64,000 nucleotides of DNA from Fictibacillus sp. BK138 (GTDB taxonomy: Bacteria; Bacillota; Bacilli; Bacillales; Fictibacillaceae). Positions 18,030 through 28,233 of this stretch are shown here, in pieces. Within the stretch, counting starts at the first letter, position 1; each line of letters opens with the position of its first letter. The position numbers and the translations under genes are program-made. The DNA is taken from positions 186,001 to 250,000 of the forward strand of contig NZ_SGXL01000001.1 in assembly GCF_004216955.1 (NCBI RefSeq), in the 5' to 3' direction. The notes under the pieces are model-generated. The model was not told the DNA's origin. It searched no databases and saw nothing but the letters and a program-made list of their open reading frames with translations.

Positions 18030-19169
18030 ATGAACCTCGTGTTTACGGAAGAACAAAAGATGATGCAGAAGATGGTACGGGATTTTGCACAAAAAGAGAT
18101 AGCACCGGCCATTGAACATATGGAAGAGACGGAAGAGTTTCCGCGTCATCTTATAAAGAAGATGGCGGAGCTTGGGCTGATGGGTATTCCGATCCCTGAA
18201 GAGTACGGCGGAGCAGGGATGGATTTTACATCATACATCATCGCGATCAACGAATTATCAAAAGTGAGCGCGACGATCGGTGTTATTTTATCTGTTCATA
18301 CAAGTGTCGGAACGAATCCGATTCTTTATTTCGGGAATGAAGAACAAAAGAAGAAATACATTCCTAAGTTAGCGAGTGGAGAGTACCTTGGGGCGTTCGG
18401 ACTAACAGAACCAAGTTCAGGTTCTGATGCAGCAAGCTTAAAGACGAGAGCGGTTAAAAAAGATGATCATTACATCTTGAACGGCTCGAAGATTTTTATT
18501 ACGAATGCAGGCGAAGCGGATGTATATATCGTGTTTGCTTCAACTGAACCTGACAGAGGCAGCTACGGGATCTCGGCCTTCATCGTAGATAAAGATACGC
18601 CAGGGTTTTCAGTAGGAAAGAAAGAGAAAAAAATGGGGTTGAACGGATCAAACACGTGCGAGATCGTTTTCGAGGATGCGCGTGTTCCTGCTGAAAATCT
18701 GCTTGGCAATGAAGGGGAAGGCTTTAAGATTGCGATGAGCAACCTGGATGTGGGCAGGATCGGTATCGCTGCACAATCCTTGGGTATAGCAGAAGCTGCC
18801 TTAGAATATGCAACGAACTATGCAAAAGAGAGAAAACAGTTCGGGAAGCCAATCGGGGCGAATCAAGGTCTTGGGTTCAAGCTGGCGGACATGGCAACAG
18901 AAGTGGAAGCGGCAAAATTGTTAACGTATCGTGCGGCAGATCTAAAGACAAACAATATGTCTTGCGGAAAAGAAGCGTCGATGGCAAAACTATTCGCTTC
19001 AGAAACAGCGATGAAATCAGCGATTGAAGCTGTGCAAGTATATGGCGGATACGGCTACACGAAAGAATATCCGGTTGAAAGACTGTTCCGTGATGCGAAG
19101 GTGTGTCAGATCTACGAAGGAACAAGTGAAATTCAGCGTATGGTACTCAGCAAACACCTACTAGGGTAA
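18030..19169 (+). CDS. Acyl-CoA dehydrogenase (short/branched-chain type, paralog 1)
   Basis: FAD enzyme that forms the alpha,beta double bond of acyl-CoA and passes electrons to ETF. The 379-residue protein has the signature [11 protein letters not shown] and the C-terminal [19 protein letters not shown] segment; the catalytic Glu is the E of YEGTSEIQ near the C-terminus. The start is set at 18030 (MNLVFTEEQ), with GGGGAGAG before it; the in-frame extension upstream reads through non-coding sequence. It is 17 bp from the second acyl-CoA dehydrogenase gene, to which it is clearly paralogous. The likely order resembles mmgC followed by acdA. Confidence 0.94.
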   Translation: MNLVFTEEQKMMQKMVRDFAQKEIAPAIEHMEETEEFPRHLIKKMAELGLMGIPIPEEYGGAGMDFTSYIIAINELSKVSATIGVILSVHTSVGTNPILYFGNEEQKKKYIPKLASGEYLGAFGLTEPSSGSDAASLKTRAVKKDDHYILNGSKIFITNAGEADVYIVFASTEPDRGSYGISAFIVDKDTPGFSVGKKEKKMGLNGSNTCEIVFEDARVPAENLLGNEGEGFKIAMSNLDVGRIGIAAQSLGIAEAALEYATNYAKERKQFGKPIGANQGLGFKLADMATEVEAAKLLTYRAADLKTNNMSCGKEASMAKLFASETAMKSAIEAVQVYGGYGYTKEYPVERLFRDAKVCQIYEGTSEIQRMVLSKHLLG

Positions 19170-19186
19170 GAGGGAGAGAAAAAGAG

Positions 19187-20329
19187 ATGCAATTTTTATT
19201 ATCTGAAGAACATGAAATGATCCGTAAGATGGTGCGTGACTTCGCGAAGAACGAAGTAGAACCGACAGCGGCTGAGCGTGATGAAGAAGAGCGTTTCGAC
19301 CGTGAGATTTTTGATCAGATGGGAGAATTAGGACTTTGCGGTATTCCTTGGCCGGAAGAGTACGGCGGAATTGGCGGAGACTATCTTGGCTACGTAATCG
19401 CAGTTGAAGAACTTTCGCGCGTTTGTGCGTCTGTGGGTGTAACCCTTTCTGCACATACGTCCCTTGCTGGCTGGCCGATTTTCAAGTTCGGTTCAGAAGA
19501 GCAAAAGCAAAAGTTCCTTCGTCCGATGGCAGAAGGAAAGAAGATCGGTGCTTACGGCTTAACGGAGCCAGGTTCTGGATCTGATGCAGGAAACATGAAA
19601 ACGACTGCGAAAAAAGACGGCGATCACTACATCATCAACGGTTCTAAAATCTTTATCACGAACGCTGGCGACGCAGAGATCTATGTCGTGTTTGCTCGCA
19701 CAGATATTGATGCAGGAACAAGAGGTGTTTCCGCATTTATCGTAGAAAAAGGGACACCAGGATTTTCTTTTGGTAAAAAAGAAAAGAAACTCGGTATCCG
19801 TTCATCTCCAACATTAGAGATCATTTTCGAAGATTGCCGCGTGCCAGCTGAAAACCTTCTTGGAAAAGAGGGCGAAGGCTTTAAGATCGCGATGATGACG
19901 CTTGATGGCGGACGCAACGGTATCGCTGCTCAAGCCGTTGGGATCGCGCAAGGTGCACTTGACGCATCCGTTAATTACGCAAAAGAACGCAAGCAGTTTG
20001 GTAAGCCGATCGGTGTGAACCAAGGAATCGGATTTAAACTAGCTGACATGGCAACAAAAGTAGAAGCAGCAAGACTCTTAACCTATCAGGCAGCATGGAG
20101 AGAATCAGAAGGTCTGCCATACGGAAAAGAATCAGCGATGTCTAAGCTTTTCGCTGGAGACATTGCAATGGAAGTAACAACAGACGCAGTTCAAGTATTC
20201 GGCGGATACGGGTACACGAAAGAATACCCGGTTGAGCGCTATATGAGAGACGCGAAAATCACACAAATTTACGAAGGAACACAAGAAATCCAGCGTCTCG
20301 TTATTTCGAAGATGCTTTTAAAAGATTAA
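19187..20329 (+). CDS. acdA: Acyl-CoA dehydrogenase (paralog 2, AcdA-like)
   Basis: The 380-residue paralog of the preceding gene, with [31 protein letters not shown] and YEGTQEIQ at the same positions. B. subtilis has acdA next to fadF; here it lies a few genes downstream. Which paralog serves straight-chain and which serves branched-chain substrates (isobutyryl, isovaleryl) cannot be told from sequence alone. AGGGAGAG precedes the ATG. Confidence 0.93.
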   Translation: MQFLLSEEHEMIRKMVRDFAKNEVEPTAAERDEEERFDREIFDQMGELGLCGIPWPEEYGGIGGDYLGYVIAVEELSRVCASVGVTLSAHTSLAGWPIFKFGSEEQKQKFLRPMAEGKKIGAYGLTEPGSGSDAGNMKTTAKKDGDHYIINGSKIFITNAGDAEIYVVFARTDIDAGTRGVSAFIVEKGTPGFSFGKKEKKLGIRSSPTLEIIFEDCRVPAENLLGKEGEGFKIAMMTLDGGRNGIAAQAVGIAQGALDASVNYAKERKQFGKPIGVNQGIGFKLADMATKVEAARLLTYQAAWRESEGLPYGKESAMSKLFAGDIAMEVTTDAVQVFGGYGYTKEYPVERYMRDAKITQIYEGTQEIQRLVISKMLLKD

Positions 20330-20456
20330 GAGTTAGGAAATTTGCGACACTCTGTTTAGAAAAGCTTCCTGCCGAGCCCTTGGGCTGTTCATCCACGAAT
20401 AGGTTTTCTTTTTAACAGAGTTTTGCTTACAAATAGGTTTTAAAAACACCTTTGCA

Positions 20457-20584
20457 GTTGATTGGAGAGGAAGGTGCGAGACTCCTGCGGGACGAGTGGG
20501 ACAGGTGAGACTTCTAAAGGCGCAGAACGCAAGGAGGCTCACCGCCCGCCCCGCGGAAAGGGAGCACCTGGATCGGAAATCAAC
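20457..20584 (+). repeat. Dispersed ~130-bp repeat, copy C
   Basis: Starts GTTGATTGGAG, continues GGTGCGAGACTCCTGCGGGA, ACAGGTGAGAC, GGAGGCTCACCGCCCGCC, and ends GGATCGGAAATCAAC. It lies between acdA and meaB; no gene is present in 20330-20624. Confidence 0.9.
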
Positions 20585-20624
20585 TACTTCCATAATTTTT
20601 TTTAAATCACTTTAGGAGGAAACC

Positions 20625-21572
20625 ATGCATCCATTAGCCAAGCGCATCCAGCAAAAAGAGGAACGGGCACTTGCAAAAGCCATCACACTTGCCGAGAACA
20701 GCGGAGCCGATAAACTAGAGCTCTTAAAGAGCATCTACCCGATGCAAAAAGGCGCGCACTGGATCGGCGTCACTGGTTCACCCGGTGCCGGAAAAAGCTC
20801 ACTCGTTAACCGCCTTATTTCCTTTCTGCGAAACAAAGGTTTGACGGTAGCGGTTGTTGCAGTGGATCCGACAAGTCCTTTTAGCGGAGGATCCATACTC
20901 GGAGACCGTGTACGGATGGCGGACCATTTTACCGATCCGGGTGTGTTCATCCGAAGCATGGGAACCCGAGGAAGCTTAGGCGGACTTTCCCGTTCTACAA
21001 AGGAAACAGTAAGGCTCATGGATGCTTATGGTTTTGATGTGATTTTAATAGAAACAGTAGGAGTCGGGCAGTCTGAGCTCGATATTATGAAACTCGCTGA
21101 CTCTGTCGCAGTTGTTCTGAATCCTGGGAGCGGTGACGTTGTGCAGGTGTTTAAAGCAGGAATCATGGAGATCGCAGACTTGTTTGTGGTCAACAAAGCG
21201 GATATGCCAGGCGTTCCAAAGCTCTTGGCAGAGATCGAAGCGATGCTCGATCTTGTCAAACACGACAGCCCTTACCGGCCGCCTGTTGTTCAGACGATTT
21301 CTACTGAAAACAAAGGGTTAGAAGAGCTGTGGGATTCACTTCTTGCTCACAAAGCGTATTTAAAAGAGAGCGGTGAGGGAAGCGTTCGAAAGCTTGCCAA
21401 CCTGAAACGCGAAGTGATGGAAGTTGTTCAGCACGAGATTTTTCAGCAAGTATGGAAAGATGAAAAAGAAAGTGGATTCTCCTGGCTTGCCGATTTAGAG
21501 CAAGGCAACACAGACCCTTACACAGCCGCAGAGCAAATCCTGCTGCAGCGAAATCAGCCGGCAGACAAATAG
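20625..21572 (+). CDS. meaB: MeaB-type G-protein chaperone of methylmalonyl-CoA mutase
   Basis: A 315-residue SIMIBI-class GTPase (ArgK/MeaB) with P-loop GSPGAGKSSLVNR (about residues 50-62), the switch DPTSPFSGGSILGDRVRM and the base-recognition NKAD. MeaB proteins guard and reload B12-dependent mutases. A separate meaB next to icmF is notable because IcmF already contains its own G-domain. Good ribosome site (AGGAGG) before the ATG. The gene is eleven bases upstream of the TetR gene, in the same operon. Confidence 0.95.
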   Translation: MHPLAKRIQQKEERALAKAITLAENSGADKLELLKSIYPMQKGAHWIGVTGSPGAGKSSLVNRLISFLRNKGLTVAVVAVDPTSPFSGGSILGDRVRMADHFTDPGVFIRSMGTRGSLGGLSRSTKETVRLMDAYGFDVILIETVGVGQSELDIMKLADSVAVVLNPGSGDVVQVFKAGIMEIADLFVVNKADMPGVPKLLAEIEAMLDLVKHDSPYRPPVVQTISTENKGLEELWDSLLAHKAYLKESGEGSVRKLANLKREVMEVVQHEIFQQVWKDEKESGFSWLADLEQGNTDPYTAAEQILLQRNQPADK

Positions 21573-21582
21573 GAGAAAATGA

Positions 21583-22227
21583 GTGAGAAATGAGGGAGGC
21601 CATTTGGGTAAGAAGGAAGTGCCGTCGCTCGTTAAAGATGAAAAACTCATTCAAAGGCGACGCGAAGAGATGGTAAAAGCTGCGGTGTCTTTATTTAAGA
21701 AAAATGGCTTTCACCGCACCACGACCCGTGAAATCGCAAAAGCTTCAGGTTTCAGCATCGGCACACTCTACGAATATATCCGGTCTAAAGAAGATATTTT
21801 GTACCTTGTCTGCGACAGCATCTATGATGGCGTTAAACTGAGACTGCAGCAGGATATCGATTCGGCAGACAGCGGAATAAAAGGTGTCGAGAAGGCGATC
21901 ACGGCTTATTTTAAAGTGATGGACGATATGCAGGATGAAGTGCTTGTTATGTACCAGGAAGCTAAGTCATTATCTGATGAAGCATTGCCCTATGTACTGA
22001 AAAAAGAGCTTGAGATGACAGCGATCTTTGAAACTCTTTTATCGCAGTCTGTGCGGAAGGGCGAACTTGATCTTAATGAAAAAGAGATCCAGGCGGCTGC
22101 CCATAACATTGTGATCATCGGGCAGATGTGGACGTTCAGACGATGGGCGCTTCAAAAGATGTATACCCTTGAAGAATACACAAAATTACAGCTCCAACAG
22201 CTGCTTCATGGCATTAAAGGAGCGTAA
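21583..22227 (+). CDS. TetR/AcrR family transcriptional regulator
   Basis: Helix-turn-helix in the N-terminal 60 residues (TTTREIAKASGFSIGTLYEYIRSKEDIL), then an all-helical ligand domain of about 140 residues. Lying between meaB and icmF, it probably senses an acyl-CoA and represses this catabolic region; the paired operators at 13325 and 15639 are candidate targets. The GTG at 21583 has AGGAGA seven bases upstream. A TTG at 21604 (giving MGKKEVPS) with GGGAGG before it is an equally reasonable start. Confidence 0.9.
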   Translation: MRNEGGHLGKKEVPSLVKDEKLIQRRREEMVKAAVSLFKKNGFHRTTTREIAKASGFSIGTLYEYIRSKEDILYLVCDSIYDGVKLRLQQDIDSADSGIKGVEKAITAYFKVMDDMQDEVLVMYQEAKSLSDEALPYVLKKELEMTAIFETLLSQSVRKGELDLNEKEIQAAAHNIVIIGQMWTFRRWALQKMYTLEEYTKLQLQQLLHGIKGA

Positions 22228-22233
22228 GAAAGG

Positions 22234-25200
22234 ATGAAAATGATGGCTCAAACTGATATTTACCGGCCGAAAAATCCAGTTCGATTTGTAACCGCTTCCA
22301 GTCTTTTTGACGGACATGATGCTTCAATCAACATCATGAGAAGGATCATCCAGTCGAACGGATGTGAAGTGATCCATCTTGGACATAACCGTTCTGTAGA
22401 TGAAGTGGTGAGTGCCGCTATACAGGAGGACGTTCAAGGGATCGCGATCTCTTCCTATCAAGGCGGACACGTGGAATATTTTAAATACATGATCGACCTG
22501 TTAAAAGAACGCGGAGCTGACCATATAAAAGTGTTTGGCGGAGGCGGAGGCGTTATTATCCCGCCTGAGATCAAGGAGCTTCATACTTATGGAGTAACAC
22601 GCATCTTCTCGCCAGAAGACGGAAGATTGCTAGGTTTGCAGGGTATGATCAATTTTATGGTAGAAGAGTGTGATTTTCCAACGGTTACTTCGCTAACGGA
22701 TGAGATCGAAAAGGTAAAAGAAAAAGACGTTCGTTCTGTTTCCCGTCTGATTACTTTAGCTGAAAATGCGAACCAAGCACCTGAAGAGATCGCGGCTACA
22801 GCAGAACAGACTCTTTCAGCATTAAAAGATCTGCAGAAGCAAGTCCCTGTTTTAGGAATCACAGGTACAGGGGGAGCGGGGAAAAGCTCGCTTACAGATG
22901 AACTTGTGCGCCGTTTCTTAAACGAGTGTGAAGATAAAACGATCGCTATTATCTCAATTGACCCAACGAAACAAAAGACGGGCGGAGCACTTTTAGGTGA
23001 CAGAATCCGCATGAACGCGATCTATCATCCTCGCGTTTATATGAGATCTTTGGCTACGCGTGGTTCTCGCTCTGAGCTTTCCGATGCGATCAAAGACGCG
23101 ATCGCGGTAACAAAAGCCGCGGGCTATGACTTGATCGTTGTTGAAACGAGCGGTATCGGGCAAGGGGACGCAGGGATCTCTGAGATCTCGGATGCCTCTT
23201 TATATGTGATGACAAGCGAATTCGGTGCGCCATCACAGCTTGAAAAAATCGATATGATCGATTACGCAGATATCATCGCGATCAATAAATTCGAACGTAA
23301 AGGTTCTGAGGATGCTTTGCGTGATGTGAAGAAGCAATATCAGCGATCTCGTAACTGGTTTGATAAGGACCTAGATGAGATGCCGGTTTACGGAACAATC
23401 GCGAGCCAGTTCAACGATGCTGGCACAAACGTATTGTTCTACCATTTAATGAAAGTGATCGAAGGGAAGTCTGGTGTGGATTGGGGCATTCAGCCGGCAG
23501 CAGAAGCGATGACAGCGAAAAAGAACGTGATCATTCCAGGCGAGCGTGCTCAATATTTGAACGAGATCGCACAGACTGTCCGTAAATACCATGAAACGGT
23601 GAACGAACAGGCAAAGCTTGCGCGTAAGTCGTTCCAGATCAAAGGGACACTTGAAACGGTAAAAGAGTATGACGCAGCGGGTGCTGAAGTTGAAGCAGGC
23701 TTAAACAAAGCCCTTGAAAAAGTGGAAGAGCAGATTTTACCGGCAACTTCAAAAATGCTGAAACAGTGGCCAGAGCTTAAAGAAATGTACAGCAAGAAAG
23801 AGTTCGTAACGAAGATCCGCGACAAAGAGATCGTGACAGAACTGACGACGAAAAGTTTGTCAGGTCTTGATATCCCAAAAGTGGCTCTTCCGAAGTTTGA
23901 GGACTGGGGAGATATCGTAAAGTGGATCATGAAAGAGAACGTTCCTGGATCGTTCCCTTATACAGCTGGCGTTTTTCCTTTTAAACGAAAAGGAGAAGAT
24001 CCGAAGCGCCAGTTCGCTGGGGAAGGAACACCAGAAAGAACGAACCGCCGATTCCATTACTTGTCTAAAGACGATGATGCAAAACGCTTAAGTACGGCTT
24101 TCGACTCTGTAACGTTATATGGTGAAGACCCGGATTACCGTCCTGACATCTACGGAAAAGTCGGGGAGAGCGGAGTAAGCATCTGTACACTCGATGATAT
24201 GAAAAAACTGTATGACGGTTTTGATTTGATCGCACCTTCTACATCTGTATCGATGACGATTAACGGTCCAGCACCGATCATCCTTGCGATGTTCATGAAC
24301 ACAGCGATTGCTCAGCAAGTAAATGTTTTTGCTGATGAGAATGGGCGTCAGCCGAATGAAGCGGAATACGCTGAAATTAAAGCGAAGACGCTTGCCTCTG
24401 TCCGCGGAACGGTTCAAGCTGATATTTTAAAAGAAGATCAAGGACAAAACACATGTATCTTCTCGACTGAATTTGCTCTTCGTATGATGGGTGACATTCA
24501 GCAGTACTTTATCGACCATCAAGTGCGCAACTATTATTCGGTTTCGATCTCTGGCTATCATATCGCTGAAGCTGGTGCGAACCCGATCACACAGCTTGCG
24601 TTTACACTGGCAAACGGCTTTACGTATGTAGAATATTACTTGAGCCGCGGTATGGATATTAACGCATTCGCACCGAATCTATCGTTCTTCTTCTCGAACG
24701 GACTTGATCCGGAATACAGCGTAATCGGCCGTGTGGCGAGAAGAATTTGGGCAACGGTAATGCGTGATAAATATAAAGCGAACGAGCGCAGCCAAAAGCT
24801 GAAGTATCATATCCAGACTTCTGGACGTTCACTTCACGCTCAGGAAATCGATTTTAACGATATCCGCACTACGCTTCAGGCGTTGATGGCGCTGTACGAT
24901 AACTGTAACTCGCTTCACACGAATTCTTATGATGAAGCGATCACAACACCGACAGAAGAATCTGTTCGCCGCGCGATGGCGATCCAGATGATCATCACGA
25001 AAGAACTTGGTCTTGCGCGCAATGAGAACTCGCTTCAAGGATCGTTCATCATTGAAGAATTAACAGATCTCGTAGAAGAGATGGTTCTTCAAGAGTTTGA
25101 GCGTATGAATACGAGGGGTGGCGTACTTGGTGCGATGGAAACGCAGTATCAGCGCGGAAAGATTCAGGAAGAGTCTATGTATTATGAGATGAAAAAGCAT

Positions 25201-25506
25201 GATGGATCACTTCCTATTATAGGAGTGAACACGTACTTGAATCCGAATCCGCCATCTGAAGAAGAGTTCAACATGCAGCTGGCACGTGCGACTAAGGATG
25301 AAAAAGAACAGCAGATCACAAATCTAGCCGCTTTCCAGGAAGCTAGCAAAGATCATGCGGGTGAAGCTTTAGCTCGTTTGAAGACGGTTGCGCTTAATGG
25401 CGGAAATATCTTTGAAGAGCTGATGAATACCGTGAAGTTTGCGAGTCTTGGGCAGATCACAAGTGCTCTGTATGAAGTTGGCGGTAAGTATAGAAGAAAT
25501 ATGTAA
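22234..25506 (+). CDS. icmF: Fused isobutyryl-CoA mutase IcmF (B12 domain, G-protein, mutase)
   Basis: A 1090-residue fusion. The N-terminal cobalamin-binding domain (about 15-145) has the DGHDAS base-off motif and [10 protein letters not shown] MeaI-type GTPase follows, with P-loop [13 protein letters not shown] (near 210-225). The C-terminal mutase barrel (about 560-1090) carries [10 protein letters not shown] and the substrate-binding segments. IcmF interconverts isobutyryl-CoA and butyryl-CoA with adenosylcobalamin; some also act on pivalyl-CoA or isovaleryl-CoA. This connects valine-derived isobutyryl-CoA to the butyryl-CoA beta-oxidation enzymes encoded just upstream. ATGs at 22234, 22240 and 22243 are all possible starts; the first abuts AAAGG but has an AAAGGAG further upstream. 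Confidence 0.96.
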   Translation: MKMMAQTDIYRPKNPVRFVTASSLFDGHDASINIMRRIIQSNGCEVIHLGHNRSVDEVVSAAIQEDVQGIAISSYQGGHVEYFKYMIDLLKERGADHIKVFGGGGGVIIPPEIKELHTYGVTRIFSPEDGRLLGLQGMINFMVEECDFPTVTSLTDEIEKVKEKDVRSVSRLITLAENANQAPEEIAATAEQTLSALKDLQKQVPVLGITGTGGAGKSSLTDELVRRFLNECEDKTIAIISIDPTKQKTGGALLGDRIRMNAIYHPRVYMRSLATRGSRSELSDAIKDAIAVTKAAGYDLIVVETSGIGQGDAGISEISDASLYVMTSEFGAPSQLEKIDMIDYADIIAINKFERKGSEDALRDVKKQYQRSRNWFDKDLDEMPVYGTIASQFNDAGTNVLFYHLMKVIEGKSGVDWGIQPAAEAMTAKKNVIIPGERAQYLNEIAQTVRKYHETVNEQAKLARKSFQIKGTLETVKEYDAAGAEVEAGLNKALEKVEEQILPATSKMLKQWPELKEMYSKKEFVTKIRDKEIVTELTTKSLSGLDIPKVALPKFEDWGDIVKWIMKENVPGSFPYTAGVFPFKRKGEDPKRQFAGEGTPERTNRRFHYLSKDDDAKRLSTAFDSVTLYGEDPDYRPDIYGKVGESGVSICTLDDMKKLYDGFDLIAPSTSVSMTINGPAPIILAMFMNTAIAQQVNVFADENGRQPNEAEYAEIKAKTLASVRGTVQADILKEDQGQNTCIFSTEFALRMMGDIQQYFIDHQVRNYYSVSISGYHIAEAGANPITQLAFTLANGFTYVEYYLSRGMDINAFAPNLSFFFSNGLDPEYSVIGRVARRIWATVMRDKYKANERSQKLKYHIQTSGRSLHAQEIDFNDIRTTLQALMALYDNCNSLHTNSYDEAITTPTEESVRRAMAIQMIITKELGLARNENSLQGSFIIEELTDLVEEMVLQEFERMNTRGGVLGAMETQYQRGKIQEESMYYEMKKHDGSLPIIGVNTYLNPNPPSEEEFNMQLARATKDEKEQQITNLAAFQEASKDHAGEALARLKTVALNGGNIFEELMNTVKFASLGQITSALYEVGGKYRRNM

Positions 25507-25518
25507 AAATAACAGAGC

Positions 25519-25560
25519 AGACCCATGAGACGTATTTCATGTCTTTTGGGTCTCTTTATT
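25519..25560 (+). terminator. Terminator of the acyl-CoA/icmF operon
   Basis: AGACCCATGAGAC pairs with GTCTTTTGGGTCT (imperfect stem) and is followed by CTTTATTTA. Confidence 0.65.
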
Positions 25561-25565
25561 TAGGA

Positions 25566-25595
25566 AGAATGATTTATTCGTAAATTCCTATACTA
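25566..25595 (+). promoter_or_regulatory. Possible forespore (sigma-F/G-like) promoter of the membrane-protein pair
   Basis: AGAATG, a 17-bp spacer, then TATACTA, resembling the sigma-G consensus TGAATA and CATACTA. The match is partial; a role in sporulation is suggested mainly by the neighbouring ger operon. Confidence 0.3.
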
Positions 25596-25637
25596 ACGGG
25601 TGTAAAGATTAATCTAGAGAGAAGGGGTGCCGTAAGT

Positions 25638-26114
25638 ATGTTTGCGTACTTGATCATTTCAATCATGCTTAGTGTCATACTTATTTTTTCCTCTTTTTTC
25701 ACACGTAAAGTGTTGCATCCTTACGAGACCGGGATGAATTGGCTCTTCACTTCTTCTCTTTTATTTATTTGTTCTAATATTATCGATCTTAATCAGAAAT
25801 GGATTGAGGTCAGTCATGCCCAATTACCCTTTTGGATTTTAACTTTAAATCGGTTATTTATTATTCCGGGTTTAACCTTGTGGCTGCTTTTTCTATATTC
25901 TTCGAAAAATTTCCGTCCCATTTTTAAAGTGCTTTCTACAAGTTTCTGGTTTGTGCTGATGGTCGAATTACAGTTTTATCATGATTCAATCGGTCTCATA
26001 CATTTTAGACAATGGACTATTTATTTTTCCATTTTAGAGTGGTTCATTATTTGGTTATTATCTTTTGCCTATTGGACTTTCTTTAGATTATTGCTAAGAA
26101 AAGAGGCGGTCTAA
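25638..26114 (+). CDS. Small multi-pass membrane protein, alpha member of pair 1
   Basis: A 158-residue protein made of about five hydrophobic helices, without a signal peptide or soluble domain. It is homologous to the minus-strand protein at 30968-31447: both have W-I near residue 55, an N-R...I-P motif (TLNRLFIIPGL here), a following L-W-x-L-x-L stretch, and an E...S-I-G-L...W pattern. AAGGGGTG precedes the ATG. The stop is one base from the start of its partner gene. Similar in general form to CBO0543-family membrane proteins; the function is unknown. The association with a germinant-receptor operon suggests, but does not show, a spore-membrane role. Confidence 0.7.
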   Translation: MFAYLIISIMLSVILIFSSFFTRKVLHPYETGMNWLFTSSLLFICSNIIDLNQKWIEVSHAQLPFWILTLNRLFIIPGLTLWLLFLYSSKNFRPIFKVLSTSFWFVLMVELQFYHDSIGLIHFRQWTIYFSILEWFIIWLLSFAYWTFFRLLLRKEAV

Positions 26115-26115
26115 A

Positions 26116-26616
26116 GTGAGGTTCCCTGAAGTTTTTGATAGGAATGAATACTTTATCATTGCGGTTTGTATCTTCTTGATCATTTGGACATTCTGCTTAA
26201 AAAGAAAATTTTCGTTATCACAGATTTTTGTTATTTTTACATTGAATTTCTTTTTGGCTGCAAGTCTTGATCATATACTAGCAGGTCCTCCCTATGATTT
26301 GTACGATATTATGGACATTCCTGATTTTGAAATATTTGATTTTATTATCTATTTGTTTATCTACCCTCTCTCCGGGTATATGTTTTTGTATTATTTCGAT
26401 ACGTGGAAAAACAAAGGTCTCCCATCCGTTCATTATTTATTGTTGGCATCACTCCTTACAGTAGCTTTAGAGTGGTTTTCCAATCAGTTTCATATTTTTG
26501 TTCATAATGAATGGACATATTTTCACTCTTTTATTTCTTATTTTCTTATTTACTGTTTAAACGTTTGTGTTTATTTTTGGTTGAAGCGTGATTATAGAGA
26601 GGCATCCATTGACTGA
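26116..26616 (+). CDS. CBO0543-like membrane protein, beta member of pair 1
   Basis: A 166-residue protein with about five transmembrane helices. Its motif GPPYDLYDIMD...YPLSGYMFLYYFDTW is matched in the minus-strand protein at 30457-30975 (GARPFNLYDFLD...YPICSYTFLYFYDTY), so the two are paralogs. The start is GTG one base after the partner's stop, which suggests translational coupling and perhaps a heteromeric complex. The terminator hairpin begins within its last codons. No enzymatic motif is visible. Confidence 0.72.
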   Translation: MRFPEVFDRNEYFIIAVCIFLIIWTFCLKRKFSLSQIFVIFTLNFFLAASLDHILAGPPYDLYDIMDIPDFEIFDFIIYLFIYPLSGYMFLYYFDTWKNKGLPSVHYLLLASLLTVALEWFSNQFHIFVHNEWTYFHSFISYFLIYCLNVCVYFWLKRDYREASID

Positions 26617-26639
26617 GTTCCTAGAGCTCGGTCTTTTTT
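26611..26639 (+). terminator. Terminator overlapping the end of the beta-1 gene
   Basis: GACTGAG pairs with CTCGGTC, followed by six T. The TGA stop codon of the gene lies inside the 5' arm. Confidence 0.75.
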
Positions 26640-26724
26640 AGTTTCACTAAATAATCACTTGTATTTTAGTAAAAGATAAAACGAATAACAGCATGAGGAA
26701 ATTTACTAGAGAGGGGAGTGCATC

Positions 26725-28209
26725 ATGAACTGGTTTAGGAAAGAAACAAAAAAGGAAGAGCATTCTCTTTTCAAAATTATTCAGCATTTCAAGTAGTCTG
26801 GTGATTTTATAGACTTTCATAATCCCCAATCTCCAGTACCTTTTTGGATTTCATACTTCGGTTCACTAATAGACGCAGAGATTATACATCGAGATATCCT
26901 GCCTTTCTTAAATAAATTATCCACTAAAAAACTGGATGACATTAAAGCGGCTCTGCCGATTGAGAATGTCATGATCACGAATGACCTTGAGACCATTCAG
27001 AAAATGATGCTGACAGGGTCATTGCTCATCCGTTTAAAAGAAGATGACAATCAGGGATTACTCGTTAAAGCAGAGATGAATAAAGCGCGGGAAGTAACGA
27101 TACCTGAAGAAGAATTCAGTGTTGTTGGTCCAAAAGAATCATTTGTTGAGTCGTTAACAACGAATCTAAATCTAGTTAGAAAAAGGCTTCCGATCCCCCA
27201 GCTAGAGATTAAAGAATTTACAGTAGGTACCCTTTCCTGTACAAGGGTGGCTGTTTTATATATATCTGGAATCGCAAATGAAGAAAACATCAACACGGCT
27301 CTGCAGAGAGTGGGAGATTTAAAGTACCATCAGATATTGGATAGTTCTTATATTGCTCAAATGATTTCCGATAATGATAATTCTCCGTTTCCGCAGCTGA
27401 TCGACACAGAACGTCCGGACCGGGTAGCGGGTGTTTTGGCAGAAGGAAGCATCGTCATTTTAGTAGATGGGTCACCGCATGCTCTGATTGGTCCGACTAC
27501 GTTGGTTAAGTTCTTTTCTGCTTTGGAAGATTATTTTATCAATTGGCAGTTGGCTTCTGTTTTAAGAGTTATCCGTTTATTCGCCGTATCATTTTCTATC
27601 TTAGTAACACCGGTATATGTGGCAGTACTGAATTATCATTATGAATTAATACCAAAAGATCTAATGGCAACACTTGTTTCATCAAGGAGTTTAATACCGC
27701 TGCCTCCATTTTTAGAGGCGTTAATATTGGAACTTACGATTGAACTCTTACGTGAGGCGGGAGCAAGGCTGCCTACAAAGGTAGGTCAGACAATCGGTAT
27801 CGTAGGGGGGATCGTTATCGGTACCGCGTCGGTTGAAGCGGGATTAACGAGTAACGTGCTCCTTATCATCGTAGCTTTGGCAGCTTTGGCATCTTTTACA
27901 ACTCCCGTTTACAAAATGGGTAACGCCATTCGTTTAATTCGTTTTCCTTTTCTGCTGCTTGCGGAACTTTGGGGGCTTATCGGTATAGGCATAGCATTTA
28001 TCTTTTTAATGGGACATATTTTGCGTTTAACGTCGTTTGGCAGACCGTATTTAGAACCCATCTATCCCCCGCGTTTGGAAGACTTGAAGGACGCTTTTGT
28101 CCGTCTTCCTTTCAAGATGCAGGAAAAAAGGCCGATTGAATTACAATCGCCTGACACTGTCATGTTTTCTAAACGAAAAGCGGATGAAAACAAGGATATC
28201 GATGAATAA
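26725..28209 (+). pseudogene. Germinant receptor A subunit (GerAA family) with in-frame amber codon
   Basis: The full frame from the ATG at 26725 (GAGAGGGGAG ribosome site) to 28209 would encode 494 residues, the normal GerAA length. Codon 24 (26794-26796) is TAG, directly before SGDFIDF, a conserved early segment of the family; everything after it stays in frame (FWISYFGSLIDAE, LTGSLLIRL, then the membrane region with SRSLIPLPPFLEALILELTIELLREAGARLP). The first internal ATG is at 26971, which would lose the first 82 residues. A functional A subunit is therefore unlikely unless the amber codon is read through, translation restarts, or the base is a sequencing error. The hydrophobic C-terminal half is intact. 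Confidence 0.9.
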
Positions 28210-28233
28210 ATTTTGACAAGGAGAAGACTATTT

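Noticed and set aside
20333-20593. Minus-strand frame of 86 codons
   Set aside because: It is a translation of repeat copy C; similar frames arise at copies E, F and G (40758-40994, 57744-58040, 58781-58984).
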